A stretch of DNA of 64,000 bases from an uncultured Oscillospiraceae bacterium (GTDB taxonomy: Bacteria; Bacillota; Clostridia; Oscillospirales; Oscillospiraceae), in NCBI GenBank assembly GCA_910585815.1, contig CAJUFJ010000010.1:1-64000 (forward strand), given 5' to 3'. The notes under the pieces are model-generated. The model ran no database searches and was not told the DNA's origin. It saw nothing but the letters and a program-made list of their open reading frames with translations. How positions within the stretch are numbered: position 1 is the first letter of the stretch; each line of letters opens with the position of its first letter. Below are positions 40,042 to 49,007 of this stretch, piece by piece. The position numbers and the translations under genes were made by a program.

Positions 40042-41322
40042 ATGGCAGCACCCTTTGTAGATACGGCGAAGATCACCGTCCGCTCCGGCAACGGGGGCAA
40101 CGGCGTGGTGTCCTTCCACCGGGAAAAATACGTGGCCAACGGAGGCCCCGACGGGGGCGACGGGGGCCGGGGCGGCGACATTGTGGTGGAGGTCAACGAC
40201 CACATGTCCACCCTGATGGACTTCCGTTATAAGCGCAAGTACACCGCCGGAAACGGCGCCGACGGTGCGGGCAAGCGGTGCACCGGCCGGGACGGGGAGG
40301 ACCTCATCATCCGGGTGCCCCGGGGGACGGTGATCCGGGACGCCGAGACCCGGGAGATTATTCAGGATATGTCCCAGACCGACCGGTTCGTCCTGTGCCG
40401 GGGGGGCCGGGGGGGCTGGGGCAACCAGCACTTTGCCACCCCCACCCGTCAGGTGCCCCGGTTCGCCAAGGCCGGCCTGCCCGGCCAGAGCCGGGATGTT
40501 ATTCTGGAGCTGAAGCTGCTGGCCGATGTGGGTCTGGTGGGCTTCCCCAACGTGGGCAAGTCCACCCTGCTCAGCGTGGTGAGCCGGGCCCAGCCCAAAA
40601 TTGCCAACTACCACTTTACCACCCTGTTCCCCAACCTGGGGGTGGTGTATGTGGAGGAGGGGGTATCCTTCGTCATGGCGGATATCCCCGGCATCATCGA
40701 GGGGGCGGCCGAGGGGGCCGGCCTGGGCCACGACTTTCTGCGGCACATCGACCGGTGCCGGCTGCTGATCCATGTGGTGGATGTGTCCGGCTCTGAGGGG
40801 CGGGACCCGGTGGCCGACTTCGAGGCTATCAATGAGGAGCTGAAGCAGTACTCCCCCGAGCTGGCCAGGCGGAGGATGATTGTGGCCGCCAACAAGGTGG
40901 ACATCATGACCGACCCCGCCCTGCTGGACGCCCTGCGGGCCCATGTGGAGGGGCTGGGGCTGGAGCTTGTGGAAATCTCCGCCGCCGCCCACCAGGGGAC
41001 CCGGGAGCTGGTGCTGCGCACCGCCCAGCTGCTCCAGGAGCTGCCCCCCGTGGCGGTGTATGAGCCCACCTATGTGGAGCGCCCCCCCGAGGTGGACACC
41101 GACGGGGCGGTGGATATTCAGGAGTTCGACGGCACCTGGGTGGTGGACGCCCCCTGGCTCCAGCGGCTCATCGCCAACGTCAACTTTGGCGACTACGAGT
41201 CCCGGAACTGGTTCGACCAGAAGCTGCGCCAGTCCGGGCTGTTCGACAAGCTGGAGGAGATGGGGATTAAGGACGGGGATATCGTTTCCCTGTATGACCT
41301 GGAGTTTGAATATCAGAGGTAA
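40042..41322 (+). CDS. obg: GTPase Obg (CgtA)
   Basis: A 426-residue protein with three domains: the glycine-rich Obg fold (residues 1-158, GGNGVVSFHREK), the GTPase domain with G1 GFPNVGKS at ~167, switch region DIPGIIEGAAEG, and NKVD, and the C-terminal OCT domain (~345-426). Obg binds the large ribosomal subunit, assists its assembly, and links nucleotide levels to growth and sporulation. The ATG at 40042 follows AAGGAGG. The short gene at 41326 may be co-transcribed. Confidence 0.97.
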   Translation: MAAPFVDTAKITVRSGNGGNGVVSFHREKYVANGGPDGGDGGRGGDIVVEVNDHMSTLMDFRYKRKYTAGNGADGAGKRCTGRDGEDLIIRVPRGTVIRDAETREIIQDMSQTDRFVLCRGGRGGWGNQHFATPTRQVPRFAKAGLPGQSRDVILELKLLADVGLVGFPNVGKSTLLSVVSRAQPKIANYHFTTLFPNLGVVYVEEGVSFVMADIPGIIEGAAEGAGLGHDFLRHIDRCRLLIHVVDVSGSEGRDPVADFEAINEELKQYSPELARRRMIVAANKVDIMTDPALLDALRAHVEGLGLELVEISAAAHQGTRELVLRTAQLLQELPPVAVYEPTYVERPPEVDTDGAVDIQEFDGTWVVDAPWLQRLIANVNFGDYESRNWFDQKLRQSGLFDKLEEMGIKDGDIVSLYDLEFEYQR

Positions 41323-41325
41323 GGG

Positions 41326-41643
41326 ATGAAAAACGTAATTCTGAGCGCCGACGGCGACCGGATGGTCTGGTCCGTCCCGGATGTGGTGGCCGCCAACCTG
41401 GAGGAGTACTGCATGGAGTTCTGCTGCCGCTGGCTCCGGGAGAGCCCGGATGCGGCCCGGTACCGGACCCCGATGGAGAGTGGAGAGGTGCTGTGCTGCT
41501 ATAATGAATCCGACTTTATCAAGTATCTGGACCAATTTCTGTTTCCCGGCCAGCCCTGTGTGTTTGTGGAGAACATCGGGGATATGAGCTTGGAGCTCCC
41601 TGTGCCGGAGCGGTACAGGGACTGCCCGGAGTTTAATTTCTGA
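41326..41643 (+). CDS. Conserved hypothetical protein downstream of obg
   Basis: A 105-residue acidic soluble protein that begins 3 bases after the obg stop (TAA GGG ATG), so translation is coupled. It is rich in Cys and aromatic residues (YCMEFCCRWL) and ends in PVPERYRDCPEFNF. No family recognised. A bidirectional terminator follows. Confidence 0.65.
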   Translation: MKNVILSADGDRMVWSVPDVVAANLEEYCMEFCCRWLRESPDAARYRTPMESGEVLCCYNESDFIKYLDQFLFPGQPCVFVENIGDMSLELPVPERYRDCPEFNF

Positions 41644-41646
41644 AAA

Positions 41647-41683
41647 AGCGCCGTTCCGTGTTCATGGAACGGCGCTTTTATCC
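41647..41683. terminator. Bidirectional rho-independent terminator
   Basis: Stem GCGCCGTTCC / GGAACGGCGC around GTGTTCAT with TTTTAT on the plus side and TTTTTCA on the minus side. It separates the obg operon from the convergent methyltransferase gene. Confidence 0.85.
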
Positions 41684-41738
41684 GTACAGATGGGCTGCGC
41701 TGCCGGGCGCAGTGATTTTAACCAGAATAGCGATTCCA

Positions 41739-42371
41739 TCAGGGATTGTGGGAAATCTCAATCGTCAATCCCAGCTTTCCCTGCTTTACCGCCTCCACAA
41801 GCAGGAGGGAGGGGGGACGGTCGGGGCCGTGGGAGACCAGCTTGAGGCGCTTGGGCTCCAAATCGTGGGCCCGGAGGGCGCAGAGGACGTCCGTCAGCCG
41901 CTCCGGACGGTGGCACAGAGAAAAACGGCCCCCGTTTTTGACCAGCCGCCCGGCGGCGGCGCACAGCTGCTCCAGCGAGCAGAACTCCTCGCTCCGGGCG
42001 GGGCCGGCACTTTTTCCGCTGCCCACGGGGAAGTAGGGCGGGTTGGACACCACCAGGTCGAAGCCCCCGACGGGGAGGGGGGCCTGCCGCAGGTCGCCGG
42101 TGAGAATTTCCCCGGGCAGGCCGTTGGCCAACAGGTTTTCCCGGGCAGTGCGGGCGGACAGAGGGTCGATATCAATTCCGGTGAGGGAGAGGTTTTCCGC
42201 CCGGCGGGCCAGCAGCAGGAGGAGGCACCCGCTGCCCGTCCCCAGATCGCACACCCGCCAGCCGGGCTTTACGGTGGAAAAGGCCCCCAGGGCCAGGGCG
42301 TCGCCCCCCAGGAGGAAGACGCCGTCCTTCCAGGACAGGGTGTAGGGGCCCAATTGTTCGGTTTTTTCCAC
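41739..42371 (-). CDS. tRNA1(Val) N6-adenine methyltransferase-like protein
   Basis: A 210-residue class I SAM-dependent methyltransferase. It has the SAM motif CDLGTGSGCLLLLLA and the amino-methyltransferase motif VSNPPYF, plus TGIDIDPLSA. The layout matches TrmN6/YfiC, which methylates A37 of tRNA1(Val). I prefer the GTG at 42371 because it follows AAAGGCGG and matches the usual length; an upstream ATG at 42467 would extend into the divergent rsmI promoter. Confidence 0.85.
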   Translation of the reverse strand: MEKTEQLGPYTLSWKDGVFLLGGDALALGAFSTVKPGWRVCDLGTGSGCLLLLLARRAENLSLTGIDIDPLSARTARENLLANGLPGEILTGDLRQAPLPVGGFDLVVSNPPYFPVGSGKSAGPARSEEFCSLEQLCAAAGRLVKNGGRFSLCHRPERLTDVLCALRAHDLEPKRLKLVSHGPDRPPSLLLVEAVKQGKLGLTIEISHNP

Positions 42372-42494
42372 AAAAACACCGCCTTTTCCCCATGGGGGCC
42401 TGTTTAAGAAGTCGTTAAGAAAAGGATACCATAATCCTGTGCATTGTGCTATAATAACTTCTGACAATCATTCTGATCTGTGAGGTGAACAGGG

Positions 42495-43325
42495 TTGAGC
42501 GGTACGCTGTATCTGGTCCCTACCCCCATCGGCAACCTGGGGGATATCTCCCGGCGGATGGCGGATACGCTGGAACAGGCGGACTTTATCGCCGCCGAGG
42601 ACACCCGGGTGACGGTGAAGCTGCTCAACCACCTGGGGCTTAAAAAGCCTATGGTCCCCTACCACCGGCACAACACCGGGACCGGCGGGCAGGCCATATT
42701 GGACCGGCTTCAGGCCGGGGAGAGCTGTGCCCTGGTCACCGACGCGGGCACCCCCGCCATCTCCGACCCCGGGGAGGAGCTGGTGGCCCAGTGCGCCGCT
42801 GTGGGCATTCCGGTGTGCGCCGTCCCCGGGCCCTGCGCCCTGGTGACCGCTCTGTCCGTCTCCGGTCAGCCCACGGGGCGGTTTACCTTCGAGGGCTTTC
42901 TGGCGATGAACAAGAAGAACCGCAAGGCCCATCTGGAGAGTCTCCGGGGGGAGGAGCGGACCATGATCTTCTACGAGGCCCCCCACAAGCTGGCCGCCAC
43001 CCTTCAGGACCTGGCGGGGACCTTCGGGGAGGACCGGCCTCTTACCCTCTGCCGGGAGCTGACCAAGCTCCACGAGGAGGTGAGCCGCACCACCCTGGGC
43101 CAGGCCGTCGCCTGGTATGGGGAGAACGCCCCCAAGGGGGAGTTTGTGCTGGTGGTCCGGGGGGCGGAGCCCCTTCCGGAGGGGGAGGCCAGTGTGGAGG
43201 ACGGCCTGGCCCTGGTGGACCGGCTGCGGGGGGAGGGGCTGTCCCTCCGGGATGCGGTGAAACGGGCCGCCAAAGAGCTGGGGCTGTCCCGAAATGAGCT
43301 GTATGACGCGGCGGTGAAATTGTAG
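42495..43325 (+). CDS. rsmI: 16S rRNA (cytidine-1402-2'-O)-methyltransferase
   Basis: A 276-residue tetrapyrrole-methylase-fold protein. It begins GTLYLVPTPIGNLGDIS and holds AAEDTRVT, VTDAGTPAISDPG and EGFLAMNKKNRKAHLES, all RsmI signatures. RsmI modifies C1402 of 16S rRNA to tune decoding. A TTG start at 42495 follows GAGGTG at good spacing. Its stop codon TAG at 43323-43325 lies inside a palindromic repeat. A TATAAT box sits about 40 bases upstream. Confidence 0.95.
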   Translation: MSGTLYLVPTPIGNLGDISRRMADTLEQADFIAAEDTRVTVKLLNHLGLKKPMVPYHRHNTGTGGQAILDRLQAGESCALVTDAGTPAISDPGEELVAQCAAVGIPVCAVPGPCALVTALSVSGQPTGRFTFEGFLAMNKKNRKAHLESLRGEERTMIFYEAPHKLAATLQDLAGTFGEDRPLTLCRELTKLHEEVSRTTLGQAVAWYGENAPKGEFVLVVRGAEPLPEGEASVEDGLALVDRLRGEGLSLRDAVKRAAKELGLSRNELYDAAVKL

Positions 43326-43393
43326 GGGCGCACATTGTGCGCCCGTCATCAAAGCTTGCGGTAAAGCGCGGGCGGACAATGTCCGCCCCTACA
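43321..43393. repeat. Paired palindromic repeat, TGTAGGGGCGC family
   Basis: Opens TGTAGGGGCGCACATTGTGC and closes GGACAATGTCCGCCCCTACA. The TAG within its first bases is the rsmI stop codon. Confidence 0.85.
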
Positions 43394-43469
43394 GAGCGTA
43401 AATATCCGCACCGAATCGCCCAAAAATGGATAGAATAGAGAGAGAAACCATGTAAAAGAGGTGCTGTCC

Positions 43470-44840
43470 ATGAATCGGAATATTGAGGACTACATTAAGC
43501 CGGGGGCCCGGGCCCATCTGGTGGGCGTGGGCGGGGTGTCCATGGCCCCCCTGGCCGAGGTGCTGAAGGGGAAAGGGGTCGAGATCACCGGCTCCGACAT
43601 GCGGGAGAGCGGGACGGTGGAGCGGCTCCGGGGGCTGGGCATCCCGGTGACCATCGGCCACCTGCCCGGGAGCGTGGAGGGGGCGGGCTGCGTGATCCGC
43701 ACCGCCGCCGTCCACGACGACAACCCGGAGATCGCCGCCGCCTTGAGGGCCGGCATCCCCGTCTTTGAGCGGGCCCAGGCCTGGGGGGCTATCATGGGCC
43801 ACTACAAAAACGCCCTGTGCGTGGCGGGCACCCACGGCAAGACCACCACCACCTCCATGTGTACCCACATCTTTCTGGCCGCCGGCCGGGACCCCTCCGT
43901 CATGATCGGGGGCACCCTGCCCATTCTGGGGGCGGGCCACCGGGTGGGACACGGGGACACCATCATCGCCGAGTCCTGCGAGTATTGCAACTCCTTCCTG
44001 TCCTTCGCCCCCACGGTGGCGGTGATTCTCAACGTGGAGGCCGACCACCTGGATTTCTTCAAGGACCTGGAGGATATCAAGGCCTCTTTCCGGCGGTTTG
44101 GGGAGTTGGTTCCAGAGGACGGCTGTGTGGTGGTCAACCAGGACGACCCTGGGGCTATGGACGCTCTGGCTGGGCTGAACCGCTCTGTCCTCACCTTCGG
44201 TTTGGAAAAAGGGGATGTCCATGCCGTCGGCCTCACTTGGGATGTGGGGTGCGCATCCTTCGGGCTGTGGATCAAGGGAAAGGTGCCTACCCACATCGCC
44301 CTGGCCGTTCCGGGGGTGCATAATGTCTCTAACGCCCTGGCCGCCTGCGCCGCCGCTTACTGTCTGGGGGTAGACCCGGCGGATATGGCCCGCGGGCTGG
44401 CCCAGTTTACCGGAGCTGGGCGGCGCTTTGAGAAGAAGGGCGTTTTTAACGGGGCCGATGTCTACGACGACTACGCCCACCACCCCGACGAGCTGCGGGC
44501 CCTGCTCACCATGGCTGGGACCCTTGGCTACAGGCGGGTGATCTGCGCCTTCCAGCCCCACACCTACACCCGGACCGCCGCCTTCTTTGACGACTTTGTG
44601 GAGGTGCTGAAGCTGGCCGACGTGGCGGTCCTGGCTGAGATTTACGCCGCCCGGGAGCAGAATACCCTGGGCATCTCCTCGCTGGACCTGGTGCGGAAAA
44701 TCCCGGGGGCGGTCTACTGCCCCCATCTGGAGGGGGTCACAGCTCAGCTGGCGGATATGGCACAGCCCGGCGATCTGATCCTCACTGTGGGCGCGGGGGA
44801 TATCTACCTGGCTGGGGAGGCCCTGGTGGGGCGCGCTTGA
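43470..44840 (+). CDS. murC: UDP-N-acetylmuramate--L-alanine ligase
   Basis: A 456-residue Mur ligase. It has the N-terminal HLVGVGGVSMAPLAE, the ATP loop AGTHGKTTTTSM at ~119-130, the ESCEYCNSF region, and the late YDDYAHHPDEL and FQPHTYTR motifs. It adds L-Ala to UDP-MurNAc, the first amino acid of the peptidoglycan stem. The ATG at 43470 is preceded by AGAGGTG. Length is typical. Single gene with a repeat upstream. Confidence 0.95.
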   Translation: MNRNIEDYIKPGARAHLVGVGGVSMAPLAEVLKGKGVEITGSDMRESGTVERLRGLGIPVTIGHLPGSVEGAGCVIRTAAVHDDNPEIAAALRAGIPVFERAQAWGAIMGHYKNALCVAGTHGKTTTTSMCTHIFLAAGRDPSVMIGGTLPILGAGHRVGHGDTIIAESCEYCNSFLSFAPTVAVILNVEADHLDFFKDLEDIKASFRRFGELVPEDGCVVVNQDDPGAMDALAGLNRSVLTFGLEKGDVHAVGLTWDVGCASFGLWIKGKVPTHIALAVPGVHNVSNALAACAAAYCLGVDPADMARGLAQFTGAGRRFEKKGVFNGADVYDDYAHHPDELRALLTMAGTLGYRRVICAFQPHTYTRTAAFFDDFVEVLKLADVAVLAEIYAAREQNTLGISSLDLVRKIPGAVYCPHLEGVTAQLADMAQPGDLILTVGAGDIYLAGEALVGRA

Positions 44841-44866
44841 TTTTTTTAAAAATTTCCCCAGCTGTA

Positions 44867-44896
44867 TTTACAAGAAATACGGTGGGGTGGTAAAAT
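44867..44896 (+). promoter_or_regulatory. Promoter of the diguanylate cyclase gene
   Basis: TTTACA, an 18-base spacer and TAAAAT, about 39 bases before the GTG start. Confidence 0.5.
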
Positions 44897-44935
44897 AGAA
44901 AAAATAACCTCTGTTGGCGGAGGGAGGGAATTTGG

Positions 44936-46738
44936 GTGACCACACAAAATAAAAAAAATATCACCCGGCTGGCCCTGCTGTTTACCGTATGCGGCGTGCT
45001 GCTGCTGGCTGTGGCGGTGGGGAGCCTGATTCTGCGCTGCCGAGCCTTGGAGCAGCGGCTGGATGCGGCCTTTTTGGAGAGTCTGACGGCCCACACCCTG
45101 GAGAGCGGAGAGAGCGCCAGGGAGCTGATTGAGAATACGCAGATTCTGCTGGGGGACGCGGTGCGGCTTCTGGAGGGGGACGGGCGGCCTCTGGACGCGG
45201 GCTGGGCCGACCCCATGCTGGAGATGGTGAACCTGGGCGGCCACCGGCTGAAGGTAAACTATCTGGACATGGAGGCCATGAGCGCCGCGGAGCCGGGCAG
45301 CGAGGAGCTGCGGGTGTTCCAGCAGCTACAGGACGGGACGAATGTGGTGGGCGGAGTGATCCCCACCCAGGAGGCGAATGATTTTTACTTCCTGGTGGTC
45401 CGGGCCGTGGAGCAGAAGGGCGAGATGGTGGGAGCGGTGCGCGCCGAGGTGGGCGCCGGCCTGCTGTCTCAGCAGGGACACGACTCGGTGCTGTTCCACA
45501 GCGTCCACCGGGTGATTTCCGGGGAGGACGGCCGGGTGGTCTGCGGTGAAGCGGCCACAAGCCGGGGACGGGGGCTGACCGAGCTGTGTCTGGAGAGCGG
45601 CCTGTCCCAGCGGGAGGCGGAGAAGTTTATTGCCGCCTACCACGAGGGGGAGAGCGGCTCCTTCCGGTGCGCGGCGCGGGAGGGGCGCATCTACGCCGCC
45701 TGGGCCCCTGTGGGCTACAACGGCTGGCGGGTGCTCCAGTTCTCCCAGACCCCGGACCTGCGGGTGGAGGACGCCTCCGCAGCCCAGACGGTGGCCATGC
45801 TGGTGAGCCTGCTGGTGTGCGCCGGGCTGGCCGCCTGGATCTGGTGGCAGCGGTCCAAGCTGGCGGTGGAGCGGCTGCGCTACAGCACCCTGGCCGAGTT
45901 TAAGGACACCCTGATCTTTGAGTATGACTGCCGGGACGACAGCATGGAGTTTACCTCCAACGCCCTGGAGACGCTGGACCTGGACAATCTCCGGCTGGAG
46001 CATGTCACCGATATGGTGAACACCTTCCCCGTGTTTCATCCGGGGGATATGGAGAACGTGCGCCGGGCCCTGTGGGGCACCGAGGGCATGGAGCCGGACG
46101 AGATTGAGCACGACCGCATCCGCCTGAAACGGCGGGACGGGAGCTACAGCTGGTACCGCAGCCAGTATAAGGCGGTGTTCGGAGCGGAGGGCAGGCCGGT
46201 GCGGCTGATCGGCACCCTGACGGATATCAGCGCCCAGATCGACCGGGAGATTGAGCTGCGCAATCAGGCCCAGCAGGACCCCCTCACCGGGGTGTATAAC
46301 CGGGCGGGCGTGAAGCTGATTAACGCCCGTCTGGAGCAGATATCCCGGGGCGTGCTGTTTATGCTGGACCTGGACGACTTCAAATCGGTGAACGACACCT
46401 ACGGTCACGCCGCCGGCGACCGGCTGCTAATGGCCATTGGCGGCGTGCTGCGGGAGACCTTCCGCACCGACGACATTGTGGCCCGGGTGGGGGGCGACGA
46501 GTTTGTGGCCTTCCTCTCCGGCTCCGACAGCCGGGCGACGGCGGAGCAGAAGGGCCAGGAGCTGCTGGAGCGGGTGCGTCAGCTGCGGGTGGACGGCGTC
46601 GCCACTCAGGTGACCGTGAGCGTGGGAGCGGCCAGCGCCCCCGACCATGGCCGGACCTATGAGGCCCTCAGCGTGGTGGCCGACGAGGCCCTGTATCAGA
46701 TTAAAAACAGCGGAAAGGGCGGCTTCGCCCTGCGGTAA
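44936..46738 (+). CDS. Membrane diguanylate cyclase with extracytoplasmic sensor, PAS and GGDEF domains
   Basis: A 600-residue signalling protein. One membrane helix (~10-30), an extracytoplasmic Cache-like region (~35-280), a second helix (~285-302), a PAS-like domain with RRDGSYSWYRSQ, and a GGDEF domain with GGDEF at ~518. RTDD five residues before GGDEF matches the RxxD inhibitory I-site. It should make cyclic di-GMP from GTP in response to an outside signal and be product-inhibited. The GTG start follows GGAGGGAGGGA. No EAL or PilZ partner lies nearby. Confidence 0.92.
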   Translation: MTTQNKKNITRLALLFTVCGVLLLAVAVGSLILRCRALEQRLDAAFLESLTAHTLESGESARELIENTQILLGDAVRLLEGDGRPLDAGWADPMLEMVNLGGHRLKVNYLDMEAMSAAEPGSEELRVFQQLQDGTNVVGGVIPTQEANDFYFLVVRAVEQKGEMVGAVRAEVGAGLLSQQGHDSVLFHSVHRVISGEDGRVVCGEAATSRGRGLTELCLESGLSQREAEKFIAAYHEGESGSFRCAAREGRIYAAWAPVGYNGWRVLQFSQTPDLRVEDASAAQTVAMLVSLLVCAGLAAWIWWQRSKLAVERLRYSTLAEFKDTLIFEYDCRDDSMEFTSNALETLDLDNLRLEHVTDMVNTFPVFHPGDMENVRRALWGTEGMEPDEIEHDRIRLKRRDGSYSWYRSQYKAVFGAEGRPVRLIGTLTDISAQIDREIELRNQAQQDPLTGVYNRAGVKLINARLEQISRGVLFMLDLDDFKSVNDTYGHAAGDRLLMAIGGVLRETFRTDDIVARVGGDEFVAFLSGSDSRATAEQKGQELLERVRQLRVDGVATQVTVSVGAASAPDHGRTYEALSVVADEALYQIKNSGKGGFALR

Positions 46739-46891
46739 GTAAAAAATCCGCCCCGGATGGGGCGATGGCATGAAGATATCAAGGGGGCAAATGCGGGGCA
46801 TTTGTCCCCTTCAATTTATAGAAGCCTGAGGAAAGCGGTAAGCTGAGGCCGGAATGCGCAGAGCTGTGCCCGCCGGGCAGGGGCAATCAAT

Positions 46892-47974
46892 TTACGTGGT
46901 CTGCTCCGACAGGGCCTGAAAGATGGCCCGGTTGTGGAGTACCGCAGGGGAATCGGGTTTATAGAGAGCGGCCAGCTCGTTGAAGGCATTTGCCCGTTTT
47001 GCGTCGCCCAGGCGGCTGTAGCAGACGCACAGCTGGATGCAGGGCAGGTAGCCGTAGCAGTCGGGGGAGACGAAGCTGCCCCGGCGGTCATCCCGGGTGC
47101 AGGTCAGGGCCAGGGTGTACCAGTAGGCGGCCTGCCGGAACTGCTCCCTCCGGAAAAACCAGCTGCCAATCTCACAGCAGACCTCCGCCCGGGGCCAGTC
47201 GTAGGTGAAGGTGCGCAGCAGCGCCGCCAGCGCCGCCTGCTCGTCGCCCAGCTCCCTGTGACAGTAGGCGCAGTGACAGCAGGCGTCGATGTTGTTCTCC
47301 ATCCAGCCCCGGCCATCTTCTAAAAACGCCTCAAAGACCTCCAGCGCCTCCTCCCAGCGTTTGTGGTAGTAGAGCTCCCGGCCGTAGTAGAATTGCTGAC
47401 GGGGCTCCAGCTCCTGCCCCGCGGCCAGCTGGCCCTCATAGATTCGCAGGTTTCGGTCCGGGTCGGAGGGACGGGTCTTTTTGTGGGTGACGGCAAAATC
47501 TCCGTACAGAACAGTCCCCACCGAGGGAACCACCTCGTGGACGGCCCCGATCCAGCACATTCCTGCCCGGTTTTTGATGAGCCGCTCCCGATAGTAGGAG
47601 AAGGTCACCCGGCCGCTCTCGTCGAAGCCGGTGTGATAGGGGGCCATGACCACTGAGACGGTGGGGTCCAGCTCCTTCTTCAAAGCCCGGAATTTCTCCT
47701 GGTCCTCCTCTAAAAGTACGTCGTCAGCGTCCAACCACAGGCAGTAGTCCATGGCCGCGTGGGAAAAGGACTCGTTTCGGGCGGCGGCGAAGTCGTCCCG
47801 CCAGGGGAAATCAAAAATTTTGTCCGTGTAGCGGGCGGCAATCTCCCGGGTGCGGTCGGTGGAGCCGGTGTCTACAATGACGATCTCGTCTACCAGCTCC
47901 GCCGCACTGTCCAGACAGCGCGCCAGCACATCCTCCTCGTTTTTTACAATCATGCACAGGCTGATGCTCACCAT
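46892..47974 (-). CDS. Family 2 glycosyltransferase with TPR-like C-terminus
   Basis: A 360-residue protein. Residues 1-220 form a GT-A domain (SLCMIVKNEEDVLARCLDS, VDTGSTDRT, LDADDVLLEED). The rest is helical repeats with conserved aromatic and Cys-rich positions (WMENNIDACCHCAYCHRE, WFFRREQFRQAAYW). This is the widespread SPBc2-type, GT2-TPR architecture found near surface or tail proteins. It may glycosylate the neighbouring collagen-like proteins; that is inferred from position. AAAGGAG precedes the ATG at 47974. Confidence 0.88.
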   Translation of the reverse strand: MVSISLCMIVKNEEDVLARCLDSAAELVDEIVIVDTGSTDRTREIAARYTDKIFDFPWRDDFAAARNESFSHAAMDYCLWLDADDVLLEEDQEKFRALKKELDPTVSVVMAPYHTGFDESGRVTFSYYRERLIKNRAGMCWIGAVHEVVPSVGTVLYGDFAVTHKKTRPSDPDRNLRIYEGQLAAGQELEPRQQFYYGRELYYHKRWEEALEVFEAFLEDGRGWMENNIDACCHCAYCHRELGDEQAALAALLRTFTYDWPRAEVCCEIGSWFFRREQFRQAAYWYTLALTCTRDDRRGSFVSPDCYGYLPCIQLCVCYSRLGDAKRANAFNELAALYKPDSPAVLHNRAIFQALSEQTT

Positions 47975-48000
47975 ATAGCAGTCTCCTTTGCTCAGATATA

Positions 48001-48042
48001 GGGGGACCCCCACCGGTTAAACCGATGGGAGTCCCTTTTTGC
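48001..48042. terminator. Hairpin between GT2-TPR gene and collagen-like gene
   Basis: GGGACCCCCACCGGTT and AACCGATGGGAGTCCC form a long imperfect stem with TTTTT on the plus side only. The adjacent genes are on the minus strand, so its direction is unexpected; it may instead stabilise mRNA ends. Confidence 0.4.
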
Positions 48043-48064
48043 TGGAAAAACGGCCGTGCCGTCC

Positions 48065-48994
48065 TTAATCACTCAGTCGAACGAGGGACAGGGACGCGCC
48101 CACTCCGTCGCCCATCAGAGTGGCGCCGCCGATTGTATCGGTGTACATCTGAAGGGAAAGGGGGATGCCCGCATGCAGCGTACGCAGGATCCGGCATTCA
48201 AAGTTGGAGAGGGAAGCCAACGGCGCGATGACGGAGTCCTCCATGCGCACGTTGTTGTACATCAGCCGGGTTCCCATTTTCAGGGCCGCGGTGATATTCA
48301 CATGGTAGGTGATCAGATAGATACCGCTTTTGCTCACCGTAAACACCGTGTTGTCCGGGCTGACGGTGATCTCCGGGGAGAGGAGCTGGGCGTCGGGCAG
48401 GGGGATGGGGGTGCCGCCTGTAGACACCTGGAGCGTGGGACCCTTGGTATTGGCGGCATAGGCGGAAATCAGGCTGGGACCGGTGGCACCGGCGGGGCCG
48501 GCAGGACCTTCGGGGCCTGTCGCGCCCGTCGCGCCGGCGGGGCCTGTTGCACCCGCCGCGCCCGGCTTGCCCTGGGGGCCGGTGGGACCGATGGCGCCGA
48601 CCGCGCCGGCGGGGCCCTCCGCGCCCACGGGGCCTGTGGGGCCTGTGGGGCCCTCAGCGGGACCCTGCGCTCCGACGGGGCCGACAGGTCCGGTGGGGCC
48701 GGGATACACGGGAGCCTTCATGGCCGCGCTCAGCTTGGCGGTGAGCAGCATCTGCTGCTCCATCACGTCCGACATGGTGTCCTGCACGCTCTTGTTGACC
48801 TTCATGACCTCCTCAAGGTCCGCCGCCTTCTCCAGGCCGGGCAGGGTACCAAGAACGTATTGCAGCTTTTCCCCCTGGGTGTTGAGGATATGGCTCAGGC
48901 TGAGCTCCTCAGCGGCGATGGAGGAGATGATCCCGTTGATGCTGCCCTCTCGGGTCAGCGGGGGGTCAATCTGAGGGAATGTTGGCATCGGCAT
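48065..48994 (-). CDS. Collagen-like (BclA-type) surface protein, copy 1
   Basis: A 309-residue protein. Residues 1-90 are a helical domain shared with the next two genes (FPQIDPPLTREGSIN, AAEELSLSHILNTQGEKLQY). Residues ~95-172 are about 25 Gly-X-Y triplets rich in GPT/GPA/GAT with one short break. The last ~135 residues resemble the C1q/TNF-like C-terminal domain of BclA (SKSGIYLITYHVN, GTRLMYNN). Such proteins form trimeric hair-like filaments on exosporium or tail fibres. No signal peptide. GGAGGGG precedes the ATG. Confidence 0.85.
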   Translation of the reverse strand: MPMPTFPQIDPPLTREGSINGIISSIAAEELSLSHILNTQGEKLQYVLGTLPGLEKAADLEEVMKVNKSVQDTMSDVMEQQMLLTAKLSAAMKAPVYPGPTGPVGPVGAQGPAEGPTGPTGPVGAEGPAGAVGAIGPTGPQGKPGAAGATGPAGATGATGPEGPAGPAGATGPSLISAYAANTKGPTLQVSTGGTPIPLPDAQLLSPEITVSPDNTVFTVSKSGIYLITYHVNITAALKMGTRLMYNNVRMEDSVIAPLASLSNFECRILRTLHAGIPLSLQMYTDTIGGATLMGDGVGASLSLVRLSD

Positions 48995-49007
48995 ACTACC
49001 CCTCCTC